Positions 23,878 to 37,464 of a DNA stretch of 64,000 nt are shown piece by piece. Each line of letters starts with the position of its first letter. Within the stretch, counting starts at the first letter, position 1. This stretch comes from Aphelocoma coerulescens (Eukaryota; Chordata; Aves; Passeriformes; Corvidae), in the NCBI RefSeq assembly GCF_041296385.1, contig NW_027183960.1, positions 1,349,001 to 1,413,000 of the forward strand. The letters run 5' to 3'. The translations under genes were made by a program, and so were the position numbers. The notes beneath the pieces are model-generated. The model saw only the letters and a list, made by a program, of their open reading frames with translations, was not told the origin of the DNA and made no database searches.

Positions 23878-25080
23878 CTGTGGACAAAGAAAACAAAGAC
23901 AACTTGTAAGAAGAAAACCTGGAGCTTCTAGTTAGAAGAGAACGGACTTTTCAATCAAGGCAGGGCCAAGGGAGGAAACTTTCTAAAATGGAACAAGCAG
24001 CAGAAGCACAGTACTTTTGCAGAAGAAATTCCCTTCCCAGCACTTGGCTTAAGGAAAAAACCTCATGTTTCTATGAGAGACTTGAGTTCATGTCTACTAC
24101 TGGGTACCAGACATCTGAACATTTAGACTATTGGCTTTCCAGGCTCACGCTATTCAAACCGGAAAGTGAAACTACTCTAACAGTAAGGATGATTGCAAGA
24201 AATGTTTCTGCTCGCACCACGACTGCCGACCATGCATCATTCTTACCTTGCACCTGTCCAAAGGCCTTCCTGCGTCTGCGCTCCGGCAACTCTCACCCAG
24301 GCAAGGGCAAGGATGGAGGCTCTTGCCACAAGTAGCCCAAGCGTAGACATCTTCCTCATCCTGCTACTCCACTGCTGACGTCAGGGTATTCCCTGGAGCT
24401 GCAAACACCTGCCTTTGCTGCTCGAGGACCTTCTCTAGCACCATGCCAAACCCCTTCTCCTATGGCAGTGCTGCAGCATCCTGCGAGCCATGGACTGGAA
24501 CTGGCACCTTCAGCATAGTTGCTCCTGGGAAACATCCTTCAGCCATTCCCTTACTGCAATGAGCTGGACTCCTACTCCTTTGCAAGGCTCTTCCTGGACA
24601 GGTGCATCCTCAGCAATGAGACGGTTCTGCTGAGAGCCATGGCTCTGAGGGAGCAGCGAGTCCTGTCCAAAGGCCTTCCTCTGACTCCACTCCTGCAGCT
24701 CCCACGGAGGCACTGGGAGCCTTGGACACTCTTGCCACAAGTAGCCCAAGCGTCGAGATCTTCCTCATCCTGCTCCTCCACTGCTGACATCAGGGAATTC
24801 CCTGGAGCTCCTAAAATCTGCCTTTCCTGCTCGAGGATCGTGTCTGGCAGCTCTCTGAGCCTCTTCGCCTTTGGCAGCGCCACAGCATCCTGAGAGTCAT
24901 ATACTGGAAACTGGCAGCTACAGGACACTTGCTGCTCCTAGGATGCTTTTCTCTGGGAAAATCTTCTTGGACACGACATTGCTCCAGTTTTTACTTCTAG
25001 GCCTTTCGTGGCCATCTGCATGCGCAGCCACAAGCAGCTTCTGATGATCGACATGGCTCTGGGAAAACAGGGACTCCTGT
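23878..25080 (-). repeat. Unit 25: second L3 unit in tandem
   Basis: Exon-like part 24247-25080. Private gcagcgagtcc near 24654, ctgcgtctgcg near 24269 and gcatgcgcagcc near 25018. ggaaactggcagctacagg near 24907 and gggaaaacagg near 25061 are shared with the L3 units of block E. Two adjacent L3 units occur only here. Confidence 0.92.
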
Positions 25081-26283
25081 CTGTGGACAAAGAAAACAAA
25101 GACAACTTGTAAGAAGAAAACCTGGAGCTTCTAGATAGAAGACAAAGGACTATTCAATCAAGGCAGGGCCAAGGGAGGAAACTTTCTAAAATGGAACAAG
25201 CAGCAGAAGCACAGTAGTTTTGCAGAAGAAATTCCCTTCCCAGCACTTGGCTTAAGGAAAAAACCTCATGTTTCTATGAGAGACTTGAGTTCATGTCTAC
25301 TACTGGGTACCAGACATCTGAACATTTAGACTATTGGCTTTCCAGGCTCACGCTATTCAAACCTGAAAGTGAAACTACTCTAACAGTAAGGATGATTGCA
25401 AGAAATGTTTCTGTTTACACCACGACTGCCGACCATCCATCATTCTTACCTTGCACCTGTCCAAAGGCCTTCCTCCATCTGCGCTCCAGCAACTCTCACT
25501 CAGGCAAGGGCAGGGATGGAGGCTCTTGCCACAAGTAGCCCAAGCGTGGACATCTTCCTCATCCTGCTACTCCACTGCTGACGTCAGGGTATTCCCTGGA
25601 GCTGCAAACACCTGCCTTTGCTGCTCGAGGATCTTCTCTAGCACCATGCAAAACCCCTTCTCCTATGGCAGCGCTGCAGCATCCTGCGAGCCACGGACTG
25701 GAACTGGCACCTCCAGCAAAGTTGCTCCTGGGAAACATCCCTCAGCCATTCCCTTACTGCAATGAGCTGGACTCCTACTCCTCTGCAATGCTCTTCCTGG
25801 ACAGGTGCATCCTCAGCAATGAGACAGTTCTGCTGAGAGCCACAGCTCTGAGGAAGCAGCCAGTCCTGCCCAATGGTTGTCCTCTGTCACCAGTCCTGCA
25901 GCTCCCACGGAGGCACTGGGAGCCTTGGACACTCTTGCCACAAGTAGCCCAAGCGTGGACATCTTCCTCATCCTGCTCCTCCACTGCTGACGTCAGGGAA
26001 TTCCCTGGTGCTCCCAACATCTGCCTTTCCTGCTGGAGGATCGTGTCTGGCAGATCTATGAGATTCTTTGCCTTTGGCAGCGCCAGAGCATCCTAGGAGT
26101 CATATACTGGCAACTGGCACCTCCAGGACACTTGCTGCTCCTAGGATGCTTTCCTCTAGGAAAAACTTCTTGCACACGTCCTTGCTCCAGTTTTTACTCC
26201 TAGGCCTTTCGTGGCCATCTGCATTCTCAGCCACAAGCAGCTTCTGATGATCGACATGGCTCTGGGAGAGCAGGGACTCCTGT
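25081..26283 (-). repeat. Unit 26: L2 unit
   Basis: Exon-like part 25450-26283. gaggaagcagcc near 25850, ggttgtcc near 25874, private cagatctatgagattc near 26051, tttcctctaggaaaaac near 26150 (shared with unit 55). The spacer has the ctagatag form of the branch-point motif. Confidence 0.92.
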
Positions 26284-27077
26284 CTGTGGACAAAGAAAAC
26301 AAAGACAACTTGTAAGAAGAAAACCTGGAGCTTCTAGATAGAAGAGAAAGGACTATTCAATCAAGGCAGGGCCAAAGCAGGAAACTTTCTAAAATGGAAC
26401 AAGCAGCAGAAACACAGTAGTTTTGCAGAAGAAATTCCCCTCCCAGCACTTGGCTTAAGGAAAAAGCCTGATGTTTCTATGAGAGACTTGAGTTCATGTC
26501 TACTATTGGGTACCAGACATCTGAACATTTAGACTATTGGCTTTCCAGGCTCACGCTATTCAAACCGGAAAGTGAAACTACTCTAACAGTAGGGATGATT
26601 GCAAGAAATGTTTCTGTTTACACCACGACTGCCGACCATGCATCATTCTTACCTTGCACCTGTCCAAAGGCCTTCCTCCGTCTCCAGTCCTGCCGCTCTC
26701 ACGGAGGCACTGGGAGCCTTGGACACTCTTGCCACAAGTAGCCCAAGCGTGGACATCTTCCTCATCCTGCTCCTCCACTGCTGACGTCAGGGAATTCCCT
26801 GGAGCTCCAAACATCTGCCTTTCCAGCTGGAGGATCATGTCTGGCAGCTCTCTGAGCCTCTTCACCTTTGGCAGCGCCACAGCATCCTAGGAGTCATATA
26901 CTGGCAACTGGCACCTCCAGGACACTTGCTGCTCCTAGGATGCTTTTCTCTGGGAAAATCTTCTTGCACACGACATTGCTGCCGATTTTACTTCTAGGCC
27001 TTTCGTGGCCATCTGCATCCTCAGCCACAAGCAGGTTCTGATGATCAACAGGGCTCTGGGAGAGCAGGGACTCCTGT
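26284..27077 (-). repeat. Unit 27: S unit, delta subtype (794 bp)
   Basis: Exon-like part 26653-27077 (425 bp), spacer 369 bp with L-type acagtaggg. Markers are cgtggacatc with ccagctggagg and cgacattgctgcc near 26972. Confidence 0.92.
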
Positions 27078-28281
27078 CTGTGGACAAAGAAAACAAAGAC
27101 AACTTGTAAGAAGAAAACCTGGAGCTTCTAGTTAGAAGACAAAGGACTATTCAATCAAGGCAGGGCCAAAGGAGGAAACTTTCTAAAATGGAACAAGCAG
27201 CAGAAGCAGAGCAGTTTTGCAGAAGAAATTCCCCTCCCAGCACTTGGCTTAAGGAAAAAGCCTGATGTTTCTATGAGAGACTTGAGTTCATGTCTACTAT
27301 TGGGTACCAGACATCTGAACATTTAGACTATTGGCTTTCCAGGCTCACACTATTCAAACTGGAAAGTGAAACTACTCTAAAAGCTAGAGGCGATTGCAAG
27401 AAATGTTTCTGCTCACACCACGACTGCCGACCATGCATCATTCTTACCTTGCACCTGTCCAAAGGCCTTCCTCCGTCTGCGCTCTGGCAACTCTCACCCA
27501 AGCTCGGGCAGGGATGGAGGCTCTTGCCACAAGTAGCCCAAGCCTGGAGATATTCCTCATCCTGATCTTCCACTGCTGACATCTAGGAATTCCCTGGAGC
27601 TGCAAACACTTGCCTTTGCTGCTCGAGGATCTTCTCTAGCACCATGCCAAACCCCTTCTCCTATGGCAGTGCTGCAGCATCCTGCGAGCCATGGACTGGA
27701 ACTGGCACCTTCAGCATAGTTGCTCCTGGGAAACATCCTTCAGCCATTCCCTTACTGCAATGAGCTGGACTCCTACTCCTTTGCAAGGCTCTTCCTGGAT
27801 AGGTGCATCCTCAGCAATGAGACGGTTCTGCTGAGAGCCACGGCTCTGAGGGAGCAGCCAGTCCTGCCCAAAGGCCTTCCTCCGTCACCAGTCCTGCAGC
27901 TCCCACGGAGGCACTGGGAGCCTTGGACACTCTTGCCACAAGTAGCCCAAGCGTCGAGATCTTCCTCATCCTGCTCCTCCACTGCTGACATCAGGGAATT
28001 CCCTGGAGCTCCCAACATCTGCCTTTGCTGCTGGAGGATCATGTCTGGCAGCTCTCTGAGCCTCTTACACTTTGGAAGCGCCACAGCATCCTAGGAGTCA
28101 TATACTGGCAACTGGCACCTCCAGGACACTTGCTGCTCCTAGGATGCTTTTCTCTGGGAAAATCTTCTTGCACACAACCTTGCTGCAGATTTTACTTCTA
28201 GGCCTTTTGTGGCCATCTGCATCCGCAGCCACAAGCAGCTTCTGATGATCGACATGGCTCTGGGAGAGCAGGGACTCCTGT
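27078..28281 (-). repeat. Unit 28: L4 unit (1204 bp)
   Basis: Exon-like part 27448-28281. The spacer has aaaagctagaggcgattg near 27379, intermediate between S and L spacers. Module b has ccgtcacc near 27882 and private tttgctgctggaggatcatg near 28023. Confidence 0.92.
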
Positions 28282-29484
28282 CTGTGGACAAAGAAAACAA
28301 AGACAACTTGTAAGAAGAAAACCTGGAGCTTCTAGTTAGAAGAGAAAGGACTATTCAATCAAGGCAGAGCCAAGGGAGGAAACTTTCTAAAATGGAACAA
28401 GCAGCAGAAGCACAGCAGTATTGCAGAAGAAATTCCCCTCCCAGCACTTGGCTTAAGGAAAACGCCTGATGTTTCTATGAGAGACTTGAGTTCATGTCTA
28501 CTATTGGGTACCAGACATCTGAACATTTGGACTATTGGCTTTCCAGGCTCACGCTATTCAAACCGGAAAGTGAAACTACTCTAACAGTAGGGATGATTGC
28601 AAGAAATGTTTCTGTTTACACCACGACTGCCGACCATGCATCATTCTTACCTTGCACCTGTCCAAAGGCCTTCCTCCGTCTGCGCTCCGGCAACTCTCAC
28701 CCAGGCAAGGGCAAGGATGGAGGCCCTTGCCACAAGTAGCCCAAGCGTGGACATCTTCCTCATCCTGCTACTCCACTGCTGACGTCAGGGTATTCCCTGG
28801 AGCTGCAAACACCTGCCTTTGCTGCTCGAGGACCTTCTCTAGCACCATGCCAAACCCCTTCTCCTATGGCAGTGCTGCAGCATCCTGCGAGCCATGGACT
28901 GGAACTGGCACCTTCAGCATAGTTGCTCCTGGGAAACATCCTTCAGCCATTCCCTTACTGCAATGAGCTGGACTCCTACTCCTCTGCAAGGCTCTTCCTG
29001 GACAGGTGCATCCTCAGCAATGAGACGGTTCTGCTGAGAGCCATGGCTCTGAGGGAGCAGCCAGTCCTGTCAAAAGGCCTTCCTCTGACTCCACTCCTGC
29101 AGCTCCCACGGAGGCACTGGGAGCCTTGGACACTCTTGCCACAAGTAGCCCAAGCGTGGACATCTTCCTCATCCTGCTCCTCAACTGCTGACGTCAGGGA
29201 ATTCCCTGGAGCTCCTAAAATCTGCCTTTCCTGCTCGAGGATCGTGTCTGGCAGCTCTCTGAGCCTCTTCGCCTTTGGCAGCGCCACAGCATCCTGAGAG
29301 TCATATACTGGAAACTGGCACCTCCAGGACACTTGCTGCTCCTAGGATGCTTTTCTCTGGGAAAATCTTTTTGGACACGACATTGCTCCAGTTTTTACTT
29401 CTAGGCCTTTCGTGGCCATCTGCATCCGCAGCCACAAGCAGCTTCTGATGATCGACATGGCTCTGGGAAAACAGGGACTCCTGT
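28282..29484 (-). repeat. Unit 29: L3 unit
   Basis: Exon-like part 28651-29484. Private ctcaactgctgac near 29179 and gtcaaaagg near 29069. ctttttggacacg near 29367 is shared with unit 58. Confidence 0.92.
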
Positions 29485-30684
29485 CTGTGGACAAAGAAAA
29501 CAAAGACAACTTGTAAGAAGAAAACCTGGAGCTTCTAGATAGAAGAGAAAGGACTATTCAATCAAGGCAGGGCCAAGGGAGGAAACTTTCTAAAATGGAA
29601 CAAGCAGCAGAAGCACAGTAGTTTTGCAGAAGAAATTCCCTTCCCAGCACTTGGCTTAAGGAAAAAACCTCATGTTTCTATGAGAGACATGAGTTCATGT
29701 CTACTACTGGGTACCAGACATCTGAACATTTAGACTATTGGCTTTCCAGGCTCACGCTATTCAAACCGGAAAGTGAAACTACTCTAACAGTAAGGATGAT
29801 TGCAAGAAATGTTTCTGTTTACACCACGACTGCCGACCATGCATCATTCTTACCTTGCACCTGTCCAAAGGCCTTCCTCCATCTGCGCTCCGGCAACTCT
29901 CACCCAGGCAAGGGCAGGGATGGAGGCTCTTGCCACAAGTAGCCCAAGCGTGGACATCTTCCTCATCCTGCTACTCCACTGCTGACGTCAGGGTATTCCC
30001 TGGAGCTGCAAACACCTGCCTTTGCTGCTCGAGGATCTTCTCTAGCACCATGCAAAACCCCTTCTCCTATGGCAGCGCTGCAGCATCCTGCGAGCCACGG
30101 ACTGGAACTGGCACCTCCAGCAAAGTTGCTCCTGGGAAACATCCCTCAGCCATTCCCTTACTGCAATGAGCTGGACTCCTACTCCTCTGCAATGCTCTTC
30201 CTGGACAGGTGCATCCTCAGCAATGAGACGGTTCTGCTGAGAGCCACAGCTCTGAGGGAGCAGCCAGTCCTGCCCAATGGTTGCCCTCTGTCACCAGTCC
30301 TGCAGCTCCCACGGAGGCACTGGGAGCCTTGGACACTCTTGCCACAAGTAGCCCAAGCGTCGAGATCTTCCTCATCCTGCTCCTCCACTGCTGACGGCAG
30401 GGAATTCCCTGGAGCTGCAAACACCTGCCTTTGCTGCTCGAGGATCGTGTCTGGCAGCTCTCTGAGCCTCTTCACCTTTGGCTGCGCCACAGCATCCTTG
30501 GAGTCATATACTGGCAACTGGCACCTCCAGTACACTTGCTGCTCCTAGGATGCTTTTCTCTGGGAAAATCTTGCACACGACCTTGCTCCAGATTTTACTT
30601 CTAGGCCTTTTGTGGCCATCTGCATCCGCAGCCACAAGCAGCTTCTGATGATCGACATGGCTCTGGGAGAGCAGGGACTCCTGT
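29485..30684 (-). repeat. Unit 30: L2 unit at the start of block C
   Basis: Exon-like part 29854-30684 (831 bp). From 29973 it matches unit 1 as far as I can see. The spacer and donor side show what probably lies just left of the window if the 30-kb repeat continues. Confidence 0.92.
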
Positions 30685-31479
30685 CTGTGGACAAAGAAAA
30701 CAAAGACAACTTGTAAGATTAAAACCTGGAGCTTCTAGTTAGAAGAGAAAGGACTATTCAATCAAGGCAGGGCCAAGGGAGGAAACTTTCTAAAATGGAA
30801 CAAGCAGCAGAAGCACAGTACTTTTGCAGAAGAAATTCCCCTCCCAGCACTTGGCTTAAGGAAAAAGCATGATGTTTCTATGAGAGACTTGAGTTCATGT
30901 CTACTATTGGATAGCAGACATCTGAACATTTAGACTACTGGCTTTCCAGGCTCACGCAATTCAAACCGGAATGTCAAACTATTTCAAAAGCTAGAGATGC
31001 TTCGAAGAAATGTTTCTGTACTCACCACAACTGGGGACCATGCATCATTCTTACCTTGCACCTGTCCAAAGGCCTTCCTCCGTCTCCAGTCCTGCCGCTC
31101 TCACGGAGGCACTGGGAGCCTTGGACACTCTTGCCACAAGTAGCCCAAGCATGGACATCTTCCTCATCCTGCTCCTCCACTGCTGACGTCAGGGAATTCC
31201 CTGGAGCTCCAAACATCTGCCTTTCCAGCTGGAGGATCATGTCTGGCAGCTCTCTGAGCCTCTTCACCTTTGGCAGCGCCACAGCATCCTAGGAGTCATA
31301 TACTGGCAACTGGCACCTCCAGGACACTTGCTGCTCCTAGGATGCTTTTCTCTGGGAAAATCTTCTTGCACACAACCTTGCTGCAGATTTTACTTCTAGG
31401 CCTTTCGTGGCCATCTGCATCCTCAGCCACAAGCAGGTTCTGATGATCAACAGGGCTCTGGGAGAGCAGGGACTCCTGT
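30685..31479 (-). repeat. Unit 31: S unit, copy of unit 2
   Basis: Exon-like part 31055-31479. Alpha subtype; offset 29,972 from 713-1507 with no difference noticed. Confidence 0.92.
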
Positions 31480-32679
31480 CTGTGGACAAAGAAAACAAAG
31501 ACAACTTGTAAGAAGAAAACCTGGAGCTTCTAGTTAGAAGAAAAAGGACTATTCAATCAAGGCAGGGCCAAAGGAGGAAACTTTCTAAAATGGAACAAGC
31601 AGCAGAAGCACAGTAGTTTTGCAGAAGAAATTCCCCTCCCAGCACTTGGCTTAAGGAAAAAGCCTGATGTTTCTATGAGAGACATGAGTTCATGTCTACT
31701 ATTGGGTACCAGACATCTGAACATTTAGACTATTGGCTTTCCAGGCTCACGCTATTCAAACCGGAAAGTGAAACTACTCTAACAGTAAGGATGATTGCAA
31801 GAAATGTTTCTGTTTACACCACGACTGCCGACCATGCATCATTCTTACCTTGCACCTGTCCAAAGGCCTTCCTCCGTCTGCGCTCTGGCAACTCTCACCC
31901 AAGCTCGGGCAGGGATGGAGGCTCTTGCCACAAGTAGCCCAAGCCTGGAGATATTCCTCATCCTGATCTTCCACTGCTGACATCTAGGAATTCCCTGGAG
32001 CTGCAAACACTTGCATTTGCTGCTCGAGGATCTTCTCTAGCATCATGCCAAACGCCTTCTCCTATGGCAGTGCTGCAGCATCCTGCAAGTCACGGACTGG
32101 AACTGGCACCTCCAGCAAAGTTGCTCCTGGGAAACATCCCTCAGCCATTCCCTTACTGCAATGAGCTGGACTCCTACTCCTCTGCAATGCTCTTCCTGGA
32201 CAGGTGCATCCTCAGCAATGAGACGGTTCTGCTGAGAGCCGCGGCTCTGAGGGAGCAGCCAGTCCTGCCCAAAGGCCTTCCTCCGCCTCCAGTCCCGCAG
32301 CTCCCACGGAGGCACTGGGAGCCTTGGACACTCTTGCCACAAGTAGCCCAAGCGTCGAGATCTTCCTCATCCTGCTCCTCCACTGCTGACGGCAGGGAAT
32401 TCCCTGGAGCTGCAAACACCTGCCTTTGCTGCTCGAGGATCGTGTCTGGCAGCTCTCTGAGCCTCTTCACCTTTGGCTGCGCCACAGCAGCCTTGGAGTC
32501 ATATACTGGCAACTGGCACCTCCAGTACACTTGCTGCTCCTAGGATGCTTTTCTCTGGGAAAATCTTGCACACGACCTTGCTCCAGATTTTACTTCTAGG
32601 CCTTTTGTGGCCATCTGCATCCGCAGCCACAAGCAGCTTCTGATGATCGACATGGCTCTGGGAGAGCAGGGACTCCTGT
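31480..32679 (-). repeat. Unit 32: L1 unit, copy of unit 3
   Basis: Exon-like part 31849-32679. Shares the rare cagcagcc variant (near 32488). Confidence 0.92.
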
Positions 32680-33474
32680 CTGTGGACAAAGAAAACAAAG
32701 ACAACTTGTAAGATTAAAACCTGGAGCTTCTAGTTAGAAGAGAAAGGACTATTCAATCAAGGCAGGGCCAAGGGAGGAAACTTTCTAAAATGGAACAAGC
32801 AGCAGAAGCACAGTACTTTTGCAGAAGAAATTCCCCTCCCAGCACTTGGCTTAAGGAAAAAGCATGATGTTTCTATGAGAGACTTGAGTTCATGTCTACT
32901 ATTGGATAGCAGACATCTGAACATTTAGACTACTGGCTTTCCAGGCTCACGCAATTCAAACCGGAATGTCAAACTATTTCAAAAGCTAGAGATGCTTCGA
33001 AGAAATGTTTCTGTACTCACCACAACTGGGGACCATGCATCATTCTTACCTTGCACCTGTCCAAAGGCCTTCCTCCGTCTCCAGTCCTGCCGCTCTCACG
33101 GAGGCACTGGGAGCCTTGGACACTCTTGCCACAAGTAGCCCAAGCATGGACATCTTCCTCATCCTGCTCCTCCACTGCTGACGTCAGGGAATTCCCTGGA
33201 GCTCCAAACATCTGCCTTTCCAGCTGGAGGATCATGTCTGGCAGCTCTCTGAGCCTCTTCACCTTTGGCAGCGCCACAGCATCCTAGGAGTCATATACTG
33301 GCAACTGGCACCTCCAGGACACTTGCTGCTCCTAGGATGCTTTTCTCTGGGAAAATCTTCTTGCACACGACCTTGCTGCCGATTTTACTTCTAGGCCTTT
33401 CGTGGCCATCTGCATCCTCAGCCACAAGCAGCTTCTGATGATCAACAGGGCTCTGGGAGAGCAGGGACTCCTGT
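32680..33474 (-). repeat. Unit 33: S unit, copy of unit 4
   Basis: Exon-like part 33050-33474. Alpha subtype. Confidence 0.92.
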
Positions 33475-34674
33475 CTGTGGACAAAGAAAACAAAGACAAC
33501 TTGTAAGAAGAAAACCTGGAGCTTCTAGTTAGAAGAAAAAGGACTATTCAATCAAGGCAGGGCCAAAGGAGGAAACTTTATAAAATGGAACAAGCAGCAG
33601 AAGCACAGTAGTTTTGCAGAAGAAATTCCCCTCCCAGCACTTGGCTTAAGGAAAAAGCCTGATGTTTCTATGAGAGACATGAGTTCATGTCTACTATTGG
33701 GTACCAGACATCTGAACATTTAGACTATTGGCTTTCCAGGCTCACGCTATTCAAACCGGAAAGTGAAACTACTCTAACAGTAAGGATGATTGCAAGAAAT
33801 GTTTCTGTTTACACCACGACTGCCGACCATGCATCATTCTTACCTTGCACCTGTCCAAAGGCCTTCCTCCGTCTGCGCTCTGGCAACTCTCACCCAAGCT
33901 CGGGCAGGGATGGAGGCTCTTGCCACAAGTAGCCCAAGCCTGGAGATATTCCTCATCCTGATCTTCCACTGCTGACATCTAGGAATTCCCTGGAGCTGCA
34001 AACACTTGCATTTGCTGCTCGAGGATCTTCTCTAGCATCATGCCAAACGCCTTCTCCTATGGCAGTGCTGCAGCATCCTGCAAGTCACGGACTGGAACTG
34101 GCACCTCCAGCAAAGTTGCTCCTGGGAAACATCCCTCAGCCATTCCCTTACTGCAATGAGCTGGACTCCTACTCCTCTGCAATGCTCTTCCTGGACAGGT
34201 GCATCCTCAGCAATGAGACGGTTCTGCTGAGAGCCGCGGCTCTGAGGGAGCAGCCAGTCCTGCCCAAAGGCCTTCCTCCGCCTCCAGTCCCGCAGCTCCC
34301 ACGGAGGCACTGGGAGCCTTGGACACTCTTGCCACAAGTAGCCCAAGCGTCGAGATCTTCCTCATCCTGCTCCTCCACTGCTGACGGCAGGGAATTCCCT
34401 GGAGCTGCAAACACCTGCCTTTGCTGCTCGAGGATCGTGTCTGGCAGCTCTCTGAGCCTCTTCACCTTTGGCTGCGCCACAGCATCCTTGGAGTCATATA
34501 CTGGCAACTGGCACCTCCAGTACACTTGCTGCTCCTAGGATGCTTTTCTCTGGGAAAATCTTGCACACGACCTTGCTCCAGATTTTACTTCTAGGCCTTT
34601 TGTGGCCATCTGCATCCGCAGCCACAAGCAGCTTCTGATGATCGACATGGCTCTGGGAGAGCAGGGACTCCTGT
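33475..34674 (-). repeat. Unit 34: L1 unit, copy of unit 5
   Basis: Exon-like part 33844-34674. Shares the TATAAAA spacer variant (near 33580). Confidence 0.92.
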
Positions 34675-35469
34675 CTGTGGACAAAGAAAACAAAGACAAC
34701 TTGTAAGATTAAAACCTGGAGCTTCTAGTTAGAAGAGAAAGGACTATTCAATCAAGGCAGGGCCAAGGGAGGAAACTTTCTAAAATGGAACAAGCAGCAG
34801 AAGCACAGTACTTTTGCAGAAGAAATTCCCCTCCCAGCACTTGGCTTAAGGAAAAAGCATGATGTTTCTATGAGAGACTTGAGTTCATGTCTACTATTGG
34901 ATAGCAGACATCTGAACATTTAGACTACTGGCTTTCCAGGCTCACGCAATTCAAACCGGAATGTCAAACTATTTCAAAAGCTAGAGATGCTTCGAAGAAA
35001 TGTTTCTGTACTCACCACAACTGGGGACCATGCATCATTCTTACCTTGCACCTGTCCAAAGGCCTTCCTCCGTCTCCAGTCCTGCCGCTCTCACGGAGGC
35101 ACTGGGAGCCTTGGACACTCTTGCCACAAGTAGCCCAAGCATGGACATCTTCCTCATCCTGCTCCTCCACTGCTGACGTCAGGGAATTCCCTGGAGCTCC
35201 AAACATCTGCCTTTCCAGCTGGAGGATCATGTCTGGCAGCTCTCTGAGCCTCTTCACCTTTGGCAGCGCCACAGCATCCTAGGAGTCATATACTGGCAAC
35301 TGGCACCTCCAGGACACTTGCTGCTCCTAGGATGCTTTTCTCTGGGAAAATCTTCTTGCACACAACCTTGCTGCAGATTTTACTTCTAGGCCTTTCGTGG
35401 CCATCTGCATCCTCAGCCACAAGCAGGTTCTGATGATCAACAGGGCTCTGGGAGAGCAGGGACTCCTGT
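34675..35469 (-). repeat. Unit 35: S unit, copy of unit 6
   Basis: Exon-like part 35045-35469. Alpha subtype. Confidence 0.92.
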
Positions 35470-36669
35470 CTGTGGACAAAGAAAACAAAGACAACTTGTA
35501 AGAAGAAAACCTGGAGCTTCTAGTTAGAAGAAAAAGGACTATTCAATCAAGGCAGGGCCAAAGGAGGAAACTTTCTAAAATGGAACAAGCAGCAGAAGCA
35601 CAGTAGTTTTGCAGAAGAAATTCCCCTCCCAGCACTTGGCTTAAGGAAAAAGCCTGATGTTTCTATGAGAGACATGAGTTCATGTCTACTATTGGGTACC
35701 AGACATCTGAACATTTAGACTATTGGCTTTCCAGGCTCACGCTATTCAAACCGGAAAGTGAAACTACTCTAACAGTAAGGATGATTGCAAGAAATGTTTC
35801 TGTTTACACCACGACTGCCGACCATGCATCATTCTTACCTTGCACCTGTCCAAAGGCCTTCCTCCGTCTGCGCTCTGGCAACTCTCACCCAAGCTCGGGC
35901 AGGGATGGAGGCTCTTGCCACAAGTAGCCCAAGCCTGGAGATATTCCTCATCCTGATCTTCCACTGCTGACATCTAGGAATTCCCTGGAGCTGCAAACAC
36001 TTGCATTTGCTGCTCGAGGATCTTCTCTAGCATCATGCCAAACGCCTTCTCCTATGGCAGTGCTGCAGCATCCTGCAAGTCACGGACTGGAACTGGCACC
36101 TCCAGCAAAGTTGCTCCTGGGAAACATCCCTCAGCCATTCCCTTACTGCAATGAGCTGGACTCCTACTCCTCTGCAATGCTCTTCCTGGACAGGTGCATC
36201 CTCAGCAATGAGACGGTTCTGCTGAGAGCCGCGGCTCTGAGGGAGCAGCCAGTCCTGCCCAAAGGCCTTCCTCCGCCTCCAGTCCCGCAGCTCCCACGGA
36301 GGCACTGGGAGCCTTGGACACTCTTGCCACAAGTAGCCCAAGCGTCGAGATCTTCCTCATCCTGCTCCTCCACTGCTGACGGCAGGGAATTCCCTGGAGC
36401 TGCAAACACCTGCCTTTGCTGCTCGAGGATCGTGTCTGGCAGCTCTCTGAGCCTCTTCACCTTTGGCTGCGCCACAGCATCCTTGGAGTCATATACTGGC
36501 AACTGGCACCTCCAGTACACTTGCTGCTCCTAGGATGCTTTTCTCTGGGAAAATCTTGCACACGACCTTGCTCCAGATTTTACTTCTAGGCCTTTTGTGG
36601 CCATCTGCATCCGCAGCCACAAGCAGCTTCTGATGATCGACATGGCTCTGGGAGAGCAGGGACTCCTGT
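35470..36669 (-). repeat. Unit 36: L1 unit, copy of unit 7
   Basis: Exon-like part 35839-36669. Confidence 0.92.
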
Positions 36670-37464
36670 CTGTGGACAAAGAAAACAAAGACAACTTGTA
36701 AGATTAAAACCTGGAGCTTCTAGTTAGAAGAGAAAGGACTATTCAATCAAGGCAGGGCCAAGGGAGGAAACTTTCTAAAATGGAACAAGCAGCAGAAGCA
36801 CAGTACTTTTGCAGAAGAAATTCCCCTCCCAGCACTTGGCTTAAGGAAAAAGCATGATGTTTCTATGAGAGACTTGAGTTCATGTCTACTATTGGATAGC
36901 AGACATCTGAACATTTAGACTACTGGCTTTCCAGGCTCACGCAATTCAAACCGGAATGTCAAACTATTTCAAAAGCTAGAGATGCTTCGAAGAAATGTTT
37001 CTGTACTCACCACAACTGGGGACCATGCATCATTCTTACCTTGCACCTGTCCAAAGGCCTTCCTCCGTCTCCAGTCCTGCCGCTCTCACGGAGGCACTGG
37101 GAGCCTTGGACACTCTTGCCACAAGTAGCCCAAGCATGGACATCTTCCTCATCCTGCTCCTCCACTGCTGACGTCAGGGAATTCCCTGGAGCTCCAAACA
37201 TCTGCCTTTCCAGCTGGAGGATCATGTCTGGCAGCTCTCTGAGCCTCTTCACCTTTGGCAGCGCCACAGCATCCTAGGAGTCATATACTGGCAACTGGCA
37301 CCTCCAGGACACTTGCTGCTCCTAGGATGCTTTTCTCTGGGAAAATCTTCTTGCACACGACCTTGCTGCCGATTTTACTTCTAGGCCTTTCGTGGCCATC
37401 TGCATCCTCAGCCACAAGCAGCTTCTGATGATCAACAGGGCTCTGGGAGAGCAGGGACTCCTGT
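36670..37464 (-). repeat. Unit 37: S unit, copy of unit 8
   Basis: Exon-like part 37040-37464. Alpha subtype. Confidence 0.92.

Larger units (their letters stand above)
21078..29972 (-). repeat. Block B: L-rich block with about 4404-bp higher-order repeat
   Basis: Unit order in plus coordinates after the S unit ending at 21471 is L4, L3, L3, L2, S, L4, L3, L2. Matching landmarks are 4403-4404 bp apart (22673/27076, 23876/28280, 25079/29483), so the block is about two turns of an L2-S-L4-L3 repeat with one extra L3 unit. It contains the most divergent spacer of the window (21472-21840). Confidence 0.88.
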